DNA of 64,000 nt from Sycobia sp. Sy_11 (GCA_018907035.1 JACCIC010000038.1:2596001-2660000), one strand, 5' to 3'. Shown: positions 46,001 through 58,743, counted from the first letter of the stretch. Numbers and translations: made by a program. The notes: generated from the sequence alone by a model not told the origin.

Positions 46001-47325
46001 TGTTCTTTAATAGGTGTAACTTATTAGAGACACATGCTTACTTTCGCTACAGCTATATCGGCTTCCAAAAGATGTGATGCATCGGGACTAATTTTATTAG
46101 GTTGATAAGTTATAGGTACATATACTATACTGATATCAGCTTTCATCGAGTTGTCTGGAAACTTTACATTAGAAGAAAAGCTAACTTTGAAAGATCCAGA
46201 TATAAAAGTCCCTAAATCATCATCAATGAAGCAGTGAGCTGTGGTGATTATATAATTATCGTCAATAATACCACCACCACATATATGATAACCATTTATT
46301 TGAATCGATACTTGATACATTATTTGGCCGTCTGTTACTTCGATACCTCCAACGATTGTCTCTTGTTCAAGACCCTTAATCGCTGAAAAAATCACCATTG
46401 TTGTTTTAATAGGACATTTGTAGAAGACGTTCTCTTTTTTATCTTTGATAAATAATGCAATCGGATATAAAAACTAACTAGTTATGTATCTTCAAATTCC
46501 AATAAAGTTAGATGTGAACAGTACAGAGGGTTCTAAAAGATTGACGATGTTAGAAATCGTAAAAATGTCAAGAAAATGAACTATGTATCAAAATCTTTGA
46601 AATAAGTGTAACGCTTTATAAAAAATTTAATTTTGTACAAAATAGTTGGCATGAGAAGTATAAAACTTAAAATGCTAATATAAGATGTCACTAAAATCGA
46701 ACTAAGGAATTATCTAAATAGATCTATTACAAGCACGAAATTTGATTAGTTTTTATATTTTATTCGCTTAAAAGCATGTTTTCAATATGGGACGAATCCT
46801 TAGAAGAGATTTATGCACTTTCCTCGGACTGTAATAAGAAAATCACTTAGACCGATCTACTGTAGTTCTTGAAAACTTTGTTGACGAGTTGTACTAACTA
46901 TTTAAAAAAATACAAATTAAGATGACAAGTACTAAAGCCTAAAGAATATTTATAATTTATCAACCTCTAAAAGCTACATATGTCTAATGGATATACCTAA
47001 GGAAATTGCAGTTTATGTTGTTGAAATCTTTTTTAATTTAATTATTTATCTATTTATAAATACTTAAATGATGCCACATTAATTTGAAGCATTGAAGACA
47101 ATATTTTATATAGATGTGTTTAATACCCATGCCTGTTATCTTGTAATTAAATTCTCTATATTATAAATTATAAGTAAAGCTAAATGATAAGTGACTGTAA
47201 TATTACATATTTTAATTTATTAAATCTTGGTATTGAATCGATAATTAATCTTATGTCTACTTACCACTATTAAGTAATAGAATTATTATTAAAATATCGA
47301 AGAGTATAATCGAAAATTTAGTCAT
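43041..47325 (-). CDS. Chymotrypsin-family (S1A) serine protease, four exons, secreted
   Basis: Exons on the minus strand: 47325-47265, 46382-46042, 43643-43332, 43265-43041. They join in phase with GT-AG introns to about 312 residues. Exon 1 is a signal peptide (MTKFSIILFDILIIILLLNS). IVGG at residue 30 is the activation site. The triad is His70 (TTAHC), Asp129 (EADIAV) and Ser241 (GDSGSP). Cys pairs typical of the fold are present (CGGG/AHC, CNK.../MCA, GVC/FLC). The residue at chymotrypsin position 189 is Gly (QGVC), so trypsin-like Arg/Lys preference is not expected. An elastase- or collagenase-like pocket is possible. It would act as a secreted protease in gut, haemolymph or venom. Intron 2 (46041-43644) holds a mariner. 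A DNA-level pseudogene cannot be excluded, but no stop or shift is seen. Confidence 0.87.
43860..45037 (-). mobile_element. mariner transposon in intron 2 of the protease gene
   Basis: The left end TTAGAAGGCGAACTTAGTTC (from 43860, after TA at 43858-43859) matches the inverse of the right end, TTAGGAGGCAAACATAGTTT (back from 45037). The right flank is TT, not TA, so one side has mutated. At 1178 bp it is slightly shorter than intact mariners. It differs from the other mariners here in ends and protein. Confidence 0.87.
43936..44880 (-). pseudogene. mariner transposase, heavily decayed
   Basis: Recognisable pieces on the minus strand, in several frames, are ETYRLLQECYGEQAPSL (~44810), DKERSEHPKKFEDSELQALL (~44700), VVDKRLHAIGKIHKE, a GDEKW-like block near 44430, SPDIASSDYHLFRSMQHDL (44060-44115, third catalytic Asp) and AILPEK then EKVVKNDGKYFD, ending at 43936. 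Many stops and shifts make it far older than the copy at 7504. Confidence 0.85.
45053..45165. repeat. Minisatellite, ~18-bp TTTACTAATTTTTTTTA-type unit
   Basis: About six diverged units of TATTTACTAATTTTTTT form, within intron 2 of the protease gene just outside the mariner. Confidence 0.85.
45166..46041. other. AT-rich remainder of protease intron 2
   Basis: AT-rich intronic DNA with no further element recognised. The donor GTAAGC lies at 46041-46036. Confidence 0.6.
46383..47264. other. Protease intron 1
   Basis: AT-rich. Donor GTAAG at 47264-47260, acceptor TTTTTTCAG ending at 46383. No element recognised inside. Confidence 0.7.
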
Positions 47326-50270
47326 CTTAAAAGTTTTCGATCTCTGATATAAATTTTTATGTTTTCACATATATTTTCGAAATAGTTAATTAAAGTTTTA
47401 TTGTATATGCCATTCTTCATTATTGCTTCTTAATATTTGCATAAGAATAAGAACATGTACATGCTATTAACATACAAATGTGAACATACATTATTGAGTC
47501 TATTCAATTTTTATTATCAAATTCTATATGGTTAACATATTCACAATGAGTATTATAGAAACCACTTTAACAAAAATCGATAATGGTTTAATAATAAAAA
47601 ATATGAATTTTCTCTGTCATTATTATAAGATGGAAATTTCATAATATATAATATATTCTAATAGTAGAAGTTATTGATTTCTGTAGTCGATACAATATAT
47701 TTGCATAATAACTTTCAAGTATAGTTAAATTTTGAAAAAAAATTTAGAAACAAAGTATTTTCAAAAGGCTTTTGATTACTAATCCTTAATTGAAAGTTAT
47801 ACAATTGTGACAGTAATTTTTTCCAGATACTATGATATTTTAAATTTAATTCTTGTTACACAGTAATAAATTTATTACAGTTTATTCATAAATATGTATA
47901 AATTATACGTTACAGTAATAATAATAATTACTTTGAAAAATTTATCCTGATTAGATGTTTATAATTTTAACATACAGATGAAACATGATAATTTAGGTAA
48001 TTTTTTTGAAAACTAAAAAAAATCATATCTCTATGTGTAAGCATATCTCTATACGCTGATTAGTGAATTGAAATTTTATATTTGTTTATACAATTGTTTA
48101 TATAATTGTACTTATTCTACCTCCATAATCAGTAGAGCAAGAAGGGTGAAGTATCTAGTTACTTTTATAATCATCGTTTTATGCATAAGTAAGTAGCTTT
48201 CTTAAGACTTATTGAACATTCTCTTAAGACACTCCGGTACAGAAGTTTGAAGTGATTGGACCTGTATACTTAAATCATTGATTCGAGTAAGTTTTAAATT
48301 TTTGAAAGTTAATGCGTCATTATTCACTACGAAAGTTTTGAAAATATCATCAATTCATTGGGGACAACTATACTAATAAAATAGTTGGGACCAATTAGTG
48401 TATTGAAATAGTACGGCAAATTAAGTAGAAACAGCCGATCACATGGTAGACGTTTAACCACCAGGCTGTTTTTCTTAGTTAAAATATATATTTTTTTTTT
48501 GCATATTTCAATAATATACCATTCAATGAATAGTATTCTAAAGGTTTAATGTTGAATTCAAAATATTCTCGCAATAAAAGTATGTGTGAATTTGAATTCA
48601 TATAATCAATTATTAACAAAAATTAAAAACTACACTTTATTAAATAACTAAATTCTTAATAATAATTATAATATTTTAATTTTCTATAAAATAGTAGCAT
48701 TTTCATATTTTATACTTTTGAAAATTAGCAGGAATAGTATAAAATTTTCAATAGAAAAATGTAAAAGGATGTAAAGGAAAATTACAGTGCCTATATAAGT
48801 GACTATAAGAAGAGAAAATTAGATTATGTGAACTTTTACAGACTGTCTAATGGATATGTCGATAATAAGGTAAAGATTTAGTGCAATTATCTTCATTCTT
48901 GTCTTTCCTACTACTTCTGATACACTTAATAGCATCATTTTATTTTATTAATATTTGGTATATTAATTATAATTTAAAGATAATAACATGTTTTCAGTTG
49001 CATTTAAAGAAAATTAATAATATTTTTTTTAACTTTCTTTGCGTCTCAAATATTTAGAAAAGAATATAGTTTTTCTTTTAGAATAATATAATTAATTTTT
49101 GTTATCGTTCGGACAAGATTTATTCTTACCAATAAAATGTTCGGATGGGCTGAAAACATTAATTAAATTTTTTAGAAATTTGCCGAACAAATATTTTCTT
49201 CTTAATTTTTCTTTTATGATTTCAGTTATGCTTAGGAACTATTTTATTTAATTATGAGTGTTGTGCTGATTGCTGTAATTGTGAAAATTTCCTTTTATTT
49301 ATTCTACTTGCAATTAATTTTTCTAATTAATTTTCTTAAATATTTATCAACTTGCATCATTTACTGTAAAGAGAAGTATATTATTCCAAGGCTGGATTTA
49401 CTTGAAATGCTGCTATCTGTTGCTTCAGACATTAATTGTTGAGATGTGGAAAATCAAGGGTAACTCATTGTTAAGTGATAACTTTCCAATATCTTAATGC
49501 CAATTCAAACTCTCTCAGATATGATTTCAATTCGCTTTATAAAAAAAATAATATCTTATTTTATCGCTAGAATTAAACTGATTCATAATATTTAAAGCTG
49601 TCTAAGTATTAAATTAATATCGAAAGCATTAAAGTAAAACAATATAATATGGAAGCCGTTTTATAACTGGAACCAATTGAACCCTTCTAGCTACGCAATC
49701 AGTTTTGAGCTACCTGCACCGTATATGCGAAATTTGGTACAATAAGACATCGGGTAGATATAGACTTTCTACAGAAATTTCTACAGAATTTCGGCTATTA
49801 CATGGAATTTCCGACCTAAAGTTTTACCAATTAATCTATCAGAGTATCAGGTGAATCTGTGCATATGATTCTGCAATATTACTAGGGCTTCGTCTCTACA
49901 TCTAATATCTCTAGATAATTTTTTCTGGATTTTTAAAAGGCATATCAATCATACTTTATCTTCTTTAGAAGTTTCCAATTATAGAAATCAAACAGGAAAA
50001 TAACAGGAGCTGTCTTATGGTATTCAACATCAGAAAATCGGTGTGCAATGTGCATAAGTATTTTACAATCGATAATATAACAAATTATTATATCAAACTC
50101 GAAAGATTTTTATTGGTAATAACACCGATAAAATTATTTAAGACATAAAAAATCGTAGCCTTGAAGGTTTGATAATTTTTATACCAATATAGTAACTTGA
50201 AAACAATCGCAACTTTGTCATGATTTTTTGCTCTCATAATATAACATATGAATCTAAACTGGTGTCTAAT
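47326..50270. other. AT-rich intergenic DNA
   Basis: No gene, transposon end or tandem repeat recognised. A 62-codon hydrophobic frame (49254-49442, plus) is AT-driven and not called. The protease promoter should lie just above 47325, but I see no clear TATA/initiator pair. Confidence 0.4.
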
Positions 50271-50444
50271 TTAATTGTTGGGTTCAATCATCTCACCAGG
50301 AAAATAATCAAGTTCTTTACTCGTGTACAAATGTAGACTATTTTCATTTTTAGACTGTATTTTAATTGGTTTCTTATCCACTTCCCATAAATTAGAAATA
50401 TTCTTGGCTTCTTCTGTGATATCATAGAGGCCTTTACACAATCT
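50271..50444 (-). CDS. Candidate terminal exon of an unidentified gene
   Basis: After TTTAACAG (a possible splice acceptor at 50445-50446) the minus strand stays open for 57 codons to TAA at 50273-50271: RLCKGLYDITEEAKNISNLW, then EVDKKPIKIQSKNE and SKELDYFPGEMIEPNN. The balanced, acidic, non-repetitive composition is unlike the AT-rich surroundings and typical of real coding DNA. I do not recognise the family and find no matching upstream exon. An open frame at 51164-51370 on the same strand ends near a possible donor, but its phase does not fit directly. Confidence 0.35.
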   Translation of the reverse strand, partial: RLCKGLYDITEEAKNISNLWEVDKKPIKIQSKNENSLHLYTSKELDYFPGEMIEPNN

Positions 50445-51850
50445 CTGTTAAATTCTACCTTAAAGAATAACCTACAATTAATTTGTATTAATCAATTTTA
50501 TTATTTACTTATGCTTATTCATGCATATTACTCTCGTACAAGGAGAGATCATGGTATCTGAATCATTGAATTGGTTTGAATGAATTTATATGAGCCTCGT
50601 TACATTAACGAAAGTTCTATAGAATTCTAGGAATATATCCTGTGCTAATCTCAAGATATTGTATTACAATTGAATTATATTACATGTGACGGATATTTGC
50701 ATTTTGATAAAAACCGAATAACGTAAGAAAACTATTCTGATTCTCTATTTATTACTATATTGCAATTAAAATACAAATTAAGTTATAAGTTTATCTCTGT
50801 TTATTTTTTCTTTATTAATATTTTAGAAGATTATTTATAGCATTATTTTTAGTTTAAAATTAATGCATTAAATTCATTAAAGAGATACTTATAATATTAA
50901 TAGAATTTTATATAAAACTAAATATTTGCTGCAATATTATTAGAACACATATTATATTATACACGAGAGAAAGACAAATATAAATAGATAGGCTTGTCGA
51001 TAAATAGATATCTAAATTTATTTATATATTTGATTAAAATTGGAATTCAATATAAAATATTTAAAAAAAAAAATAGAGTGACACTACAGGTATAACTACT
51101 CATAACTGTTTTTCAATTCTAAGAAGAAAAGATTATGTATTTTTTTATTGTAATATCTAATTTCTAAAAAATAGTTTCAACTTGAAGCGGAAATTCCAAA
51201 TGGTTACCTTTTGATAGGTTTGGATATTCAAATCTATTCCCAAATACATTATACATGTGGCAGAATTCCTGCTTAAGTTTTTTGTAAGGGCAAGCAATTC
51301 GCGTCTCTATGATTACTCTCATGATTATAATTTTTTTGTCGGGACAGTTTTCCCGACTTTTCGTTTCCATATGTTAATTTAATTTTATTTATTAATGTAT
51401 TTAATTGTAATATTTATCTTTCGTAAAATTATCGTTTCAAGTCTGCACTGTGTATTATTTAAAATCTATTGTAATAATTAATAATCACAATAATTATTTT
51501 TATACAATATCTTATTTAAATGGCTTATTTCCACATAAACTTTTTTTGTTTTTATTTCGGATAAACAGTATTTTATGTTGTCTTTTTGTGGATTAAAGAT
51601 TCACTCTTTTAAATTCTTATTTATTTTTATTGATAATTTCTAAGTCTATATCTAATTTGCTTTTAAGGTATGAGATATTTCAATTTAGTGCTTTCATTAA
51701 TCGAACACCATATATTTTGTTGTAATTAATATAATAAATAAAGGACGATTGTTAATATCATAATCTTTATTTTTAATTTAATTATTAATTCTATATTTAA
51801 GCGCGAACTATTAGAATTATTAGCGAATATAAAGCTAATATTTCAGGAAC
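50445..51850. other. AT-rich DNA with an unrecognised 68-codon frame
   Basis: The minus-strand frame 51164-51370 starts with ATG and reads METKSRENCPDKK, then RIACPYKKLKQEFCHMYN and FEYPNLSKG. It has four Cys but no known pattern. It might be an exon of the same unknown gene as 50271-50444, or chance. Nothing else is seen. Confidence 0.25.
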
Positions 51851-52380
51851 TAAAAGTGCGTGAAAAAAGTTAGCGCTGGCAAAGAAGAGTATTTATTTCT
51901 AGGGAGCGCGCACGCATATATCTGTCGAGAGAGCGAGAATGAAATCCATTTGAAGGAATTGAAAGGTGTCTCGGTCAGATTCAATTTATGATCTAAAGTC
52001 GTGAGCCCGTACTTCGCCCGTCTGGAGATTTCGGTGTCTTCTGCCTCCGCCATCTTCTCTTACATAAAAATCAGGAAATTCCACGAGTCTGTCCACAAAT
52101 CATCGGTCTGCCATGTCGAAGTTACGATGGTGCGCGTGTTCGGGAGGAAGGAGGGTCGGTGAGCTGTGGGGCAAGGTGGAAGGAAACGAATGGTCCAAAA
52201 ACGCCAGCAGCGCTTCTTTTTCTCGTAAGTCAGGGCGACGTATCTCTATCATTCGATTTAACCAATGGACCAAAAGCTGTCCAGAGAAGTATTCGAGAAA
52301 TGTATTTTCTCTTTCACATATTCCTCTTTTCGAAACATTCATTTTTAATTATTCCTTTGAAAGATTTCATTGAAAGTTCT
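51851..52380. other. Moderately GC-rich patch
   Basis: Open frames on both strands overlap and lack domains. Possible regulatory island. Confidence 0.3.
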
Positions 52381-52998
52381 ATTATCCGTATTTGTACCAT
52401 AATCTATACATTTGAAATTTATCTTGATAAAATACTTGCATCTCAATATCTCAACACATATATTTAACCGAGATGCTTTGTTTTGATTTCGTTTTATTTA
52501 AAAAAATTAAGTTATGCCGCTGTGCTGATCATAATGATTTCAAATAAATTATTCTTATTTTTTGATTAAATTATTAGTTATAACTTTTATATTTGATTCG
52601 TACATTTGTTTTAAAGTTTAATTACAAAAAAAGATCAAGGTATTTATAATCCATAAAATAATTTTTACGCTGTCTACAGCAATCTACAATAAATCAGGAT
52701 AACTACTAATTGCTGTTTAATGAATTAAATCTTAAGAAAATCTCGAAACCTAGAAAAAAAACGAAAGTAGAAGAAGGAACCTTGTTTACATCATTGTGCA
52801 TTTTCGTTTCCTTACGCAAGAATGATCTCGATTCTGGTTAAGCAATTTAGTCAACTTACGATCGCGTTAGTTGGTACTCCGAAATTTTCTCGAGAGTTTA
52901 CGGGGGATTAAGCGAGGTTGAGCTACGAATCAGCTTAGCGTCATACGGCTGGAGCCATGACTCTTTAGAAAGAGAAAAGACGGAGAACTAAAGGAAGA

Positions 52999-53000
<2 letters not shown>
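52381..53000. other. AT-rich non-coding DNA
   Basis: Nothing recognisable. Confidence 0.35.

Positions 53001-53002
<2 letters not shown>

Positions 53003-53049
<47 letters not shown>
53003..53049. repeat. (GA)n microsatellite
   Basis: About 23 GA units. Confidence 0.97.
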
Positions 53050-53051
<2 letters not shown>

Positions 53052-53314
53052 AGGAGAACAAAGAAAAAAGAAGGAGAATAAAAGGAAGCGAGATTGAATT
53101 AAAAAAAGGGTAATAGGAAATAATGAGACATACTAAACTCAAAGGTTGTAAGAATACAAGAGAAAAGCATAACGAAGCAAAATTTATGCCTCAAATAGTA
53201 ACCTTTCAATTCAATATCATTTACATGACTAGATATTTTGTAGATTAATATTTTAGAAAAAAGATTATCTTATTTAAAGATAAGCGCCTCTAAAGGCAAA
53301 GAAAAATTGTTGAA

Positions 53315-53358
53315 AATCAATAGTGTTTCTTATATCAATATAAGAAACACTATTGATT
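53315..53358. repeat. Perfect 21-bp inverted repeat with 2-nt spacer
   Basis: The 21 bases at 53315-53335 are the exact reverse complement of 53338-53358, separated by CA. The arms include AATAGTGTTTCTTAT and its inverse. The absence of mismatches in AT-rich DNA implies recent origin or a local template-switch event. Confidence 0.9.
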
Positions 53359-53569
53359 GATATATAAGATTTTAAATAATTAATTTTAGATGATTGTATT
53401 TTGATTAGTATTTCGAATGTCAATCAATAATTACTTTTGTTATTTATTTGTGTATTTGAAATAAAACTATAGTAATCATAAATTTTAGCTTTAAATGAAT
53501 AATTTCTCAAATTTCGAAAGTCTTCGAAAATAGTACAGATTGATAGAATCGAAGAGTAATGTTCATGGA

Positions 53570-54060
53570 AAATCATGAAAAGGCAAAGTTTGTTCGGGCT
53601 TCAAGAGCGACAAAATCAGCATGGTGAGGGGTTTTAGACAGGGGGAGGGCGGCGTGCGAGCGCGACTGCAGGAGTCGCGCGTATCCGACCGACGGAAGTT
53701 TCCTCTTCAAATTAACCGGCGGGCGAGCGGAAGAGATGCTACGTAAACCGAGATTATCATAATCTCCGGGCGCGTGAGCGTGCGAGACCCTGAGTGCGGT
53801 AACATTAAACGCGGAGATACGCCCCTTATACGCGCGCCCGCCCAGCATTTACCCTGTTTACCAGCGCAAAGGGGAGGAGGCCGCTGCACGTCGCGTCGGG
53901 AGGACCGCATGCATGTGTATGTGTAGGTGTGTGTGCCTGTGTGTGCATGTGTTCCGGTATGTGAAAGCGACTCGGCGACCGGATAAATTTCGGAGAGCCA
54001 GAGAGAGAGAGAGAGAGAGAGAGGGAGCCGGGATAGGATGGAGGATCTGGGCTTTAGCGA
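53570..54060. other. GC/CpG-rich island with GT and GA runs
   Basis: CpG-dense (GCGCGACTGCAGGAGTCGCG at 53659-53678), then GTGT-rich sequence (53910-53955) and a GA run (54001-54023). Frames on the minus strand show no domains. Confidence 0.4.
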
Positions 54061-55204
54061 TTTATCTATGATTCGCTCTTGCAGGGCACTTGACTTGATC
54101 TTATTCGAGAGGGAAGGTATTAACCGAATCTTGCGCCTCGTTTGCCTAACCTCGGAAGAGATTTCTGTAGTAGAGAAATGATGGTTCGCCTTTTTTGCTT
54201 TGATTGGCTCTTGTCATAAGGGGACGGAAGTTTTGGCTTGCCTTGATTGAATATAATTTGATTGAATATAATTTTAAACATTCTATCAATAAAGTTATTT
54301 TTAACCTATATTTATTTATGATAATTATATTTATATATTGTTATTACTAATACGTACCTATCTACATTATACGAAAATTTTGAGCTCTTTAATTGAAAAA
54401 AATTGGGACTCGAACGTTATTTTATTCTCAAGATATAGTACTTTATTTCACTTAAAATACGTATACTTTTCTATAATTAAATTGGATATACTGTGTAGTC
54501 AGTAAAATTTTGTTAATGGAAAACCCAGTTTTTAATAATGGATTTGAAGAAAGCATTTGAAGTAAACAAATTCTAACGATCTTATGGTGGCAACTGCATT
54601 ATTTATATACAGTAATAGATTATTGCTTGCAACATTTTAATTGTCTATAAATAATTCATTAAAAGTGTCTGAAGTAGGCTCATTAATATTTCGTTTTACT
54701 TGAAGTGATATTCTTTCGTAATACTCAATCAAACGATTAAACATTGAACATTGCAAGCTATTTACAAATTCAGCAAATTGAAAACTGAAAATCTACAATA
54801 TTTTGCTACAATACTATTAGTCATCTAAAAATACATTATAAAAAGTGGTATCATTTTTCTATATGTATTTTTCTATTAGTGTTTCCTATAACGGTGCGAT
54901 AACATATATATATATATATCTGTGACCAAGATATGCCTTATGCATCGTACCTTAGAATAAATTCCCTGCACTCATGCACCTTATCCAGCATACGACATCA
55001 ACAACACGCAGCAATTGGAGACAGGATTTATCATTTTTAGCATAGTAAAATACAAAGTTTTACAAAGTTTTGCACTTATTTATATTTTTATTTATAACAT
55101 TTTATTAATTTTCAACTATAACTTTTAATATATCTAGTTTTACAGAACGTAAGTTAAAATTATGCAGCATCTAAAACGACATAATCTATATTTAATTAGG
55201 CCTA
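54061..55204. other. AT-rich non-coding DNA
   Basis: A short TA run lies at 54903-54920. Nothing else is recognised. Confidence 0.4.
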
Positions 55205-55400
55205 CGATGATTCGATGGCTAAAGCGAAGGATTATTAACTCGGTGGTCCGAGTTCAAATCCCAGTCTCGGCCGATTGACACAAGCACCGCTGTAATAATT
55301 TCATGTGCTTTGTTTACAAACACATCATAGACCTCCGTCACTGATTAGTACCTATATTTAGAAACATAAATAGAGCGACGTTAAATAACATAAAAAATGC
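55205..55400 (+). mobile_element. tRNA-derived SINE-like element
   Basis: A tRNA-like head carries an A box matching TRGYNNARNNG (TGGCTAAAGCG, 55216-55226) and a B box matching GWTCRANNC (GTTCAAATC, 55252-55260), spaced as in tRNA genes. About 130 bp of non-tRNA body follows, ending near GAGCGACGTTAAATAAC. The head does not fold into a complete tRNA that I would call functional, so a polymerase III-type SINE is the better reading. Confidence 0.55.
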
Positions 55401-55670
55401 TATATTTATTAAAAATAAAATGTCCCGTAACCTCGAAAGTAACGATAGTTGTTCAATCATATAGACCCATATAGTTTTATAACGGAATTTTTGTCTATTA
55501 TACTGCAGATAATGGTTTGAGATTGTATCAAATATATAAAAATCATCGAACTTTGTATTAGCGAAATTAATGTTTTAAGTTAATATTTTTCGAACAGGCG
55601 TATGCAATAGCAGCTGCTACATAAATCTGGAATTGTCTCTACTGGGCTCGTTAACAGTTCGAGCCCTGCT
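55401..55670. other. AT-rich non-coding DNA
   Basis: Nothing recognisable. Confidence 0.35.
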
Positions 55671-56100
55671 CCCTATTTGCATCGTAAATCGAGTATCACG
55701 AAATTCCCCCGCCACGCCCGCGCCGCACGTCCGCGGTCGTCCTTTCCCTTTCGCCAGCTTCTCCTCCATATCTATACAAGCGACTTAATCCTGGCCGGTA
55801 TCTTTTTTTTTCGCGCGACAATAATAACGGAACGCTCACCCGCGCTACATTCTCGAGAATTATGGCAGTCCTTGTCGGGCCGGGGCGCAGGATAAATGAG
55901 TCCAGAGGATTAGCTAGACAGTGGCTCAAAAATGTTATTATATAGCGCCGCCGACATAAATATTCATGAAAGACCGACTCGAAGGTTGTTCCGCGACAAG
56001 TGCTCGCGGGCAGAGCGGCCCCGCAGTTCGCTTTGTCGCGGCCACCGTAAGTTACGCTGTCTGTGAGGAAAAGGAGGGGTCCCTCGCTCTGCAACGCTGG
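55671..56100. other. GC/CpG-rich island
   Basis: CpG-rich block with overlapping Arg-rich frames and no domains. It includes AT cores (GGATAAATGAG, TAAATATTCATG) between G+C-rich parts, as in candidate enhancers. Confidence 0.35.
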
Positions 56101-57060
56101 TCATCTTATATTTTCAGGAATATAATACCGCTCAATATTTCACCTCAATTTATAGCGCGGTGCTTCCTTTATTTATTTTTTTTTATTCATTACATTTTAG
56201 ATGGAATGTACCTATACAATGCTTTCAATACCTACTGGAATGATTAATTAGTAGGTTAGGGAAAAAGTATTTTTTCAAGAATATCATTTTGTCAAACGTA
56301 GTTTGATATTTGACAATTCAAGGCGCTTATAATTTAGAAAGGCAAATTAAGCGAAGAGTGTATGTATGGTTAGTGTTAAGAAAAAATTGCATACTGCTTA
56401 TTTTTACATAATTTTATCGAATGATAATAATATCAGTATATGAATTATCGGTCTCGTCAGACGGAATACTTCCACTTACTTATTACTCGATTTTCAGATT
56501 ATCAAATCCTATACCAAGGGCACAAGAATTGTACAATTGTCTTGGAAAATCTATTTGATAATTCGTAGAAGATTTAGTATGCATAATCGAATCATGCAAA
56601 GAATCAATAAATATTTATTATAATTAATCTAATATTAATTTACGCAACTTCCATAGATCAATGTTTCCTAAACGTGCTATATTTAAAACGCCGATACTTA
56701 TAACTACAACAAAAAATGAATGTCTTTCTTGTTATTGGATAGTGTGTAAAAAACTGTTTTTTGGTACATAAATCAGTTCCATAATTTACGAAACCTAGAG
56801 CATCGTGAAAATATATATAGCTTCACCTATAGAAAAATAAATCTTTTATAAAAATTTATGCGAGTTGCGCGCTTGTAGTATACAAACTGGATTCTAAAAT
56901 CTACTCGCTGGGAGTTCCCATGGAAATAGAAATTGGATCTGTGAGTGCCTAAAATATATAGGCAGAAAAAAAACAATACGACTGTGTCAAACTATTCATA
57001 TAGAGCAGTAAAAGCGACAGGCAATTTTACTAATTGTCTATATTATTTTTTATATTATTT
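56101..57060. other. AT-rich non-coding DNA
   Basis: Nothing recognisable. Confidence 0.4.
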
Positions 57061-57850
57061 ATACTGGAAACGCGGGGCTTTGCATAGAATTTGGCCCATT
57101 TCACTCATTGCCGATTCGAAGCCACTGGTAAATCGAATTCGGTGGCTAAGTTAACGTGATTACGGGAGGCCAATGGCTCCCGTCGTATATTCGTTCTTCT
57201 CTCATGATCTCTATCTTTCTCTTTCTATTTTCCACGTACGCACATATGCATGTATTTCTCGCCACCGCAAAACTACCAGTGGCACGATCAATCTCCATTT
57301 GTGCGTGCGTATCTTTTAATTAATCAGCCTCTTTCATATTTTAGTCGTTACGTCGATTCGGCCATGGGCCACTCCGCAGCCTCCATATATCTGTGTATTA
57401 AATATTATGTAAATGATTTCTAATATTGGACCAGGTGTAGTGCCGCCATTTTACGGAAAAAGCGCTGCCGAGCGTTTCTCGTGGACAGCACGGATGCTCG
57501 CGTTTCATCTTTCGCTATACATCCAGGAGGCGCGGAATTATTTTGCCCGATAATCGGTTATCATCGCCAGGGTCCCTTGGGGAGGACAGGGGAACAACTG
57601 AAAAATAACCGAACGACCGCGGATTGCGCGGTTTTCCTTTTATAGGTCGCTTTCTATACGGGTGCGCCGGTTTGTCTCTGAGCGTGTGATCGACGAGAGG
57701 GACAGAGGGAAATCTCGTCCGGCTTAAATTATGTCGATTTCATTTCACAGGAGCGTCGAAAAACATTGCCAGTCCGGTGCTTTGCGTTTATCGGCTGCTT
57801 CCTCGTTTTTGGATGCTTTTTTATTTTCGTCCCCCTCTTTATTTCCCTCT
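57061..57850. other. GC-richer, CpG-containing block
   Basis: Mixed G+C-rich DNA with embedded AAT cores (TTAATTAATCAGCC near 57317). No open frame of interest. Candidate regulatory DNA. Confidence 0.35.
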
Positions 57851-58692
57851 TTTATATGCTTCAGTAACTACCATTGCACGAATTGAGTTATTCCATTTTA
57901 TACATTGCGATTGAATTTTAAATTGGTTGCCACGCGCCACGCGCATATCAAATGTGACCCGCGGTACGAGAGTTGATGTCGCCCCTCTCACTCGGCGTTT
58001 GTTTATAACGTACGTAATTAAAGCACGGATTTGACGAAAATGTATCAAATTTATTAGAATTCCTATTCATTCGACGGAACTCGTGGAAAAAATCATCGCT
58101 CTATCGTTAAATTCGTTGTAGGCGCCAACATATTGTCTTACGAAAAAATTATTACAGAATTAGAAAATTATTCAAATTGATAATTAACAATTGCGATTAC
58201 GCTATCAAAAAAAACCAACTTTATTTTTCATGAGATAAGAATTTAAATACGTACAAAATAAATTATCTAATTGAATCAAGTATTTTTGGTATTAATTTTG
58301 ACGAATGAAAATCAAATTTCGAATTGACAGAGTTAAAATAGCTTATACATGTCAATTGGATTTAATAAGGATTGGAATCATTCACCGACATTTATCTTTC
58401 TTCTAATTCTATTTTCCTGAGATCGAGAAAGGGAGAAATCACCTGGACATCGAGTCATCGAATTTCTCATTCAAACGGATTACCGCAATCTCCGCGCGAC
58501 ATTAGTTTTCAGGAACACTCCACTCGTCGACTCGTCGGTATAGTAAGCGTAAAAAATCTGGACCATTGAACGCAAGTCAGCGAAAGACGAGGCAACGTAA
58601 AAACGAGTTACGTATAGAAAGATAGTTAGAAAATGAACGAGAGGTGGAGGTTGAGGTGAGCAGGAAAGAACGAAATGCAACGTGATGGAGAG
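57851..58692. other. Non-coding DNA
   Basis: Nothing recognisable. Frames here are short and compositionally driven. Confidence 0.35.
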
Positions 58693-58693
58693 T

Positions 58694-58743
<50 letters not shown>
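58693..58743. repeat. (GA)n microsatellite
   Basis: About 25 GA units. Confidence 0.97.

Noticed and set aside
55205..55275. A functional tRNA gene
   Set aside because: The boxes match, but the stems are not convincingly paired and a non-tRNA body follows, as in SINEs.
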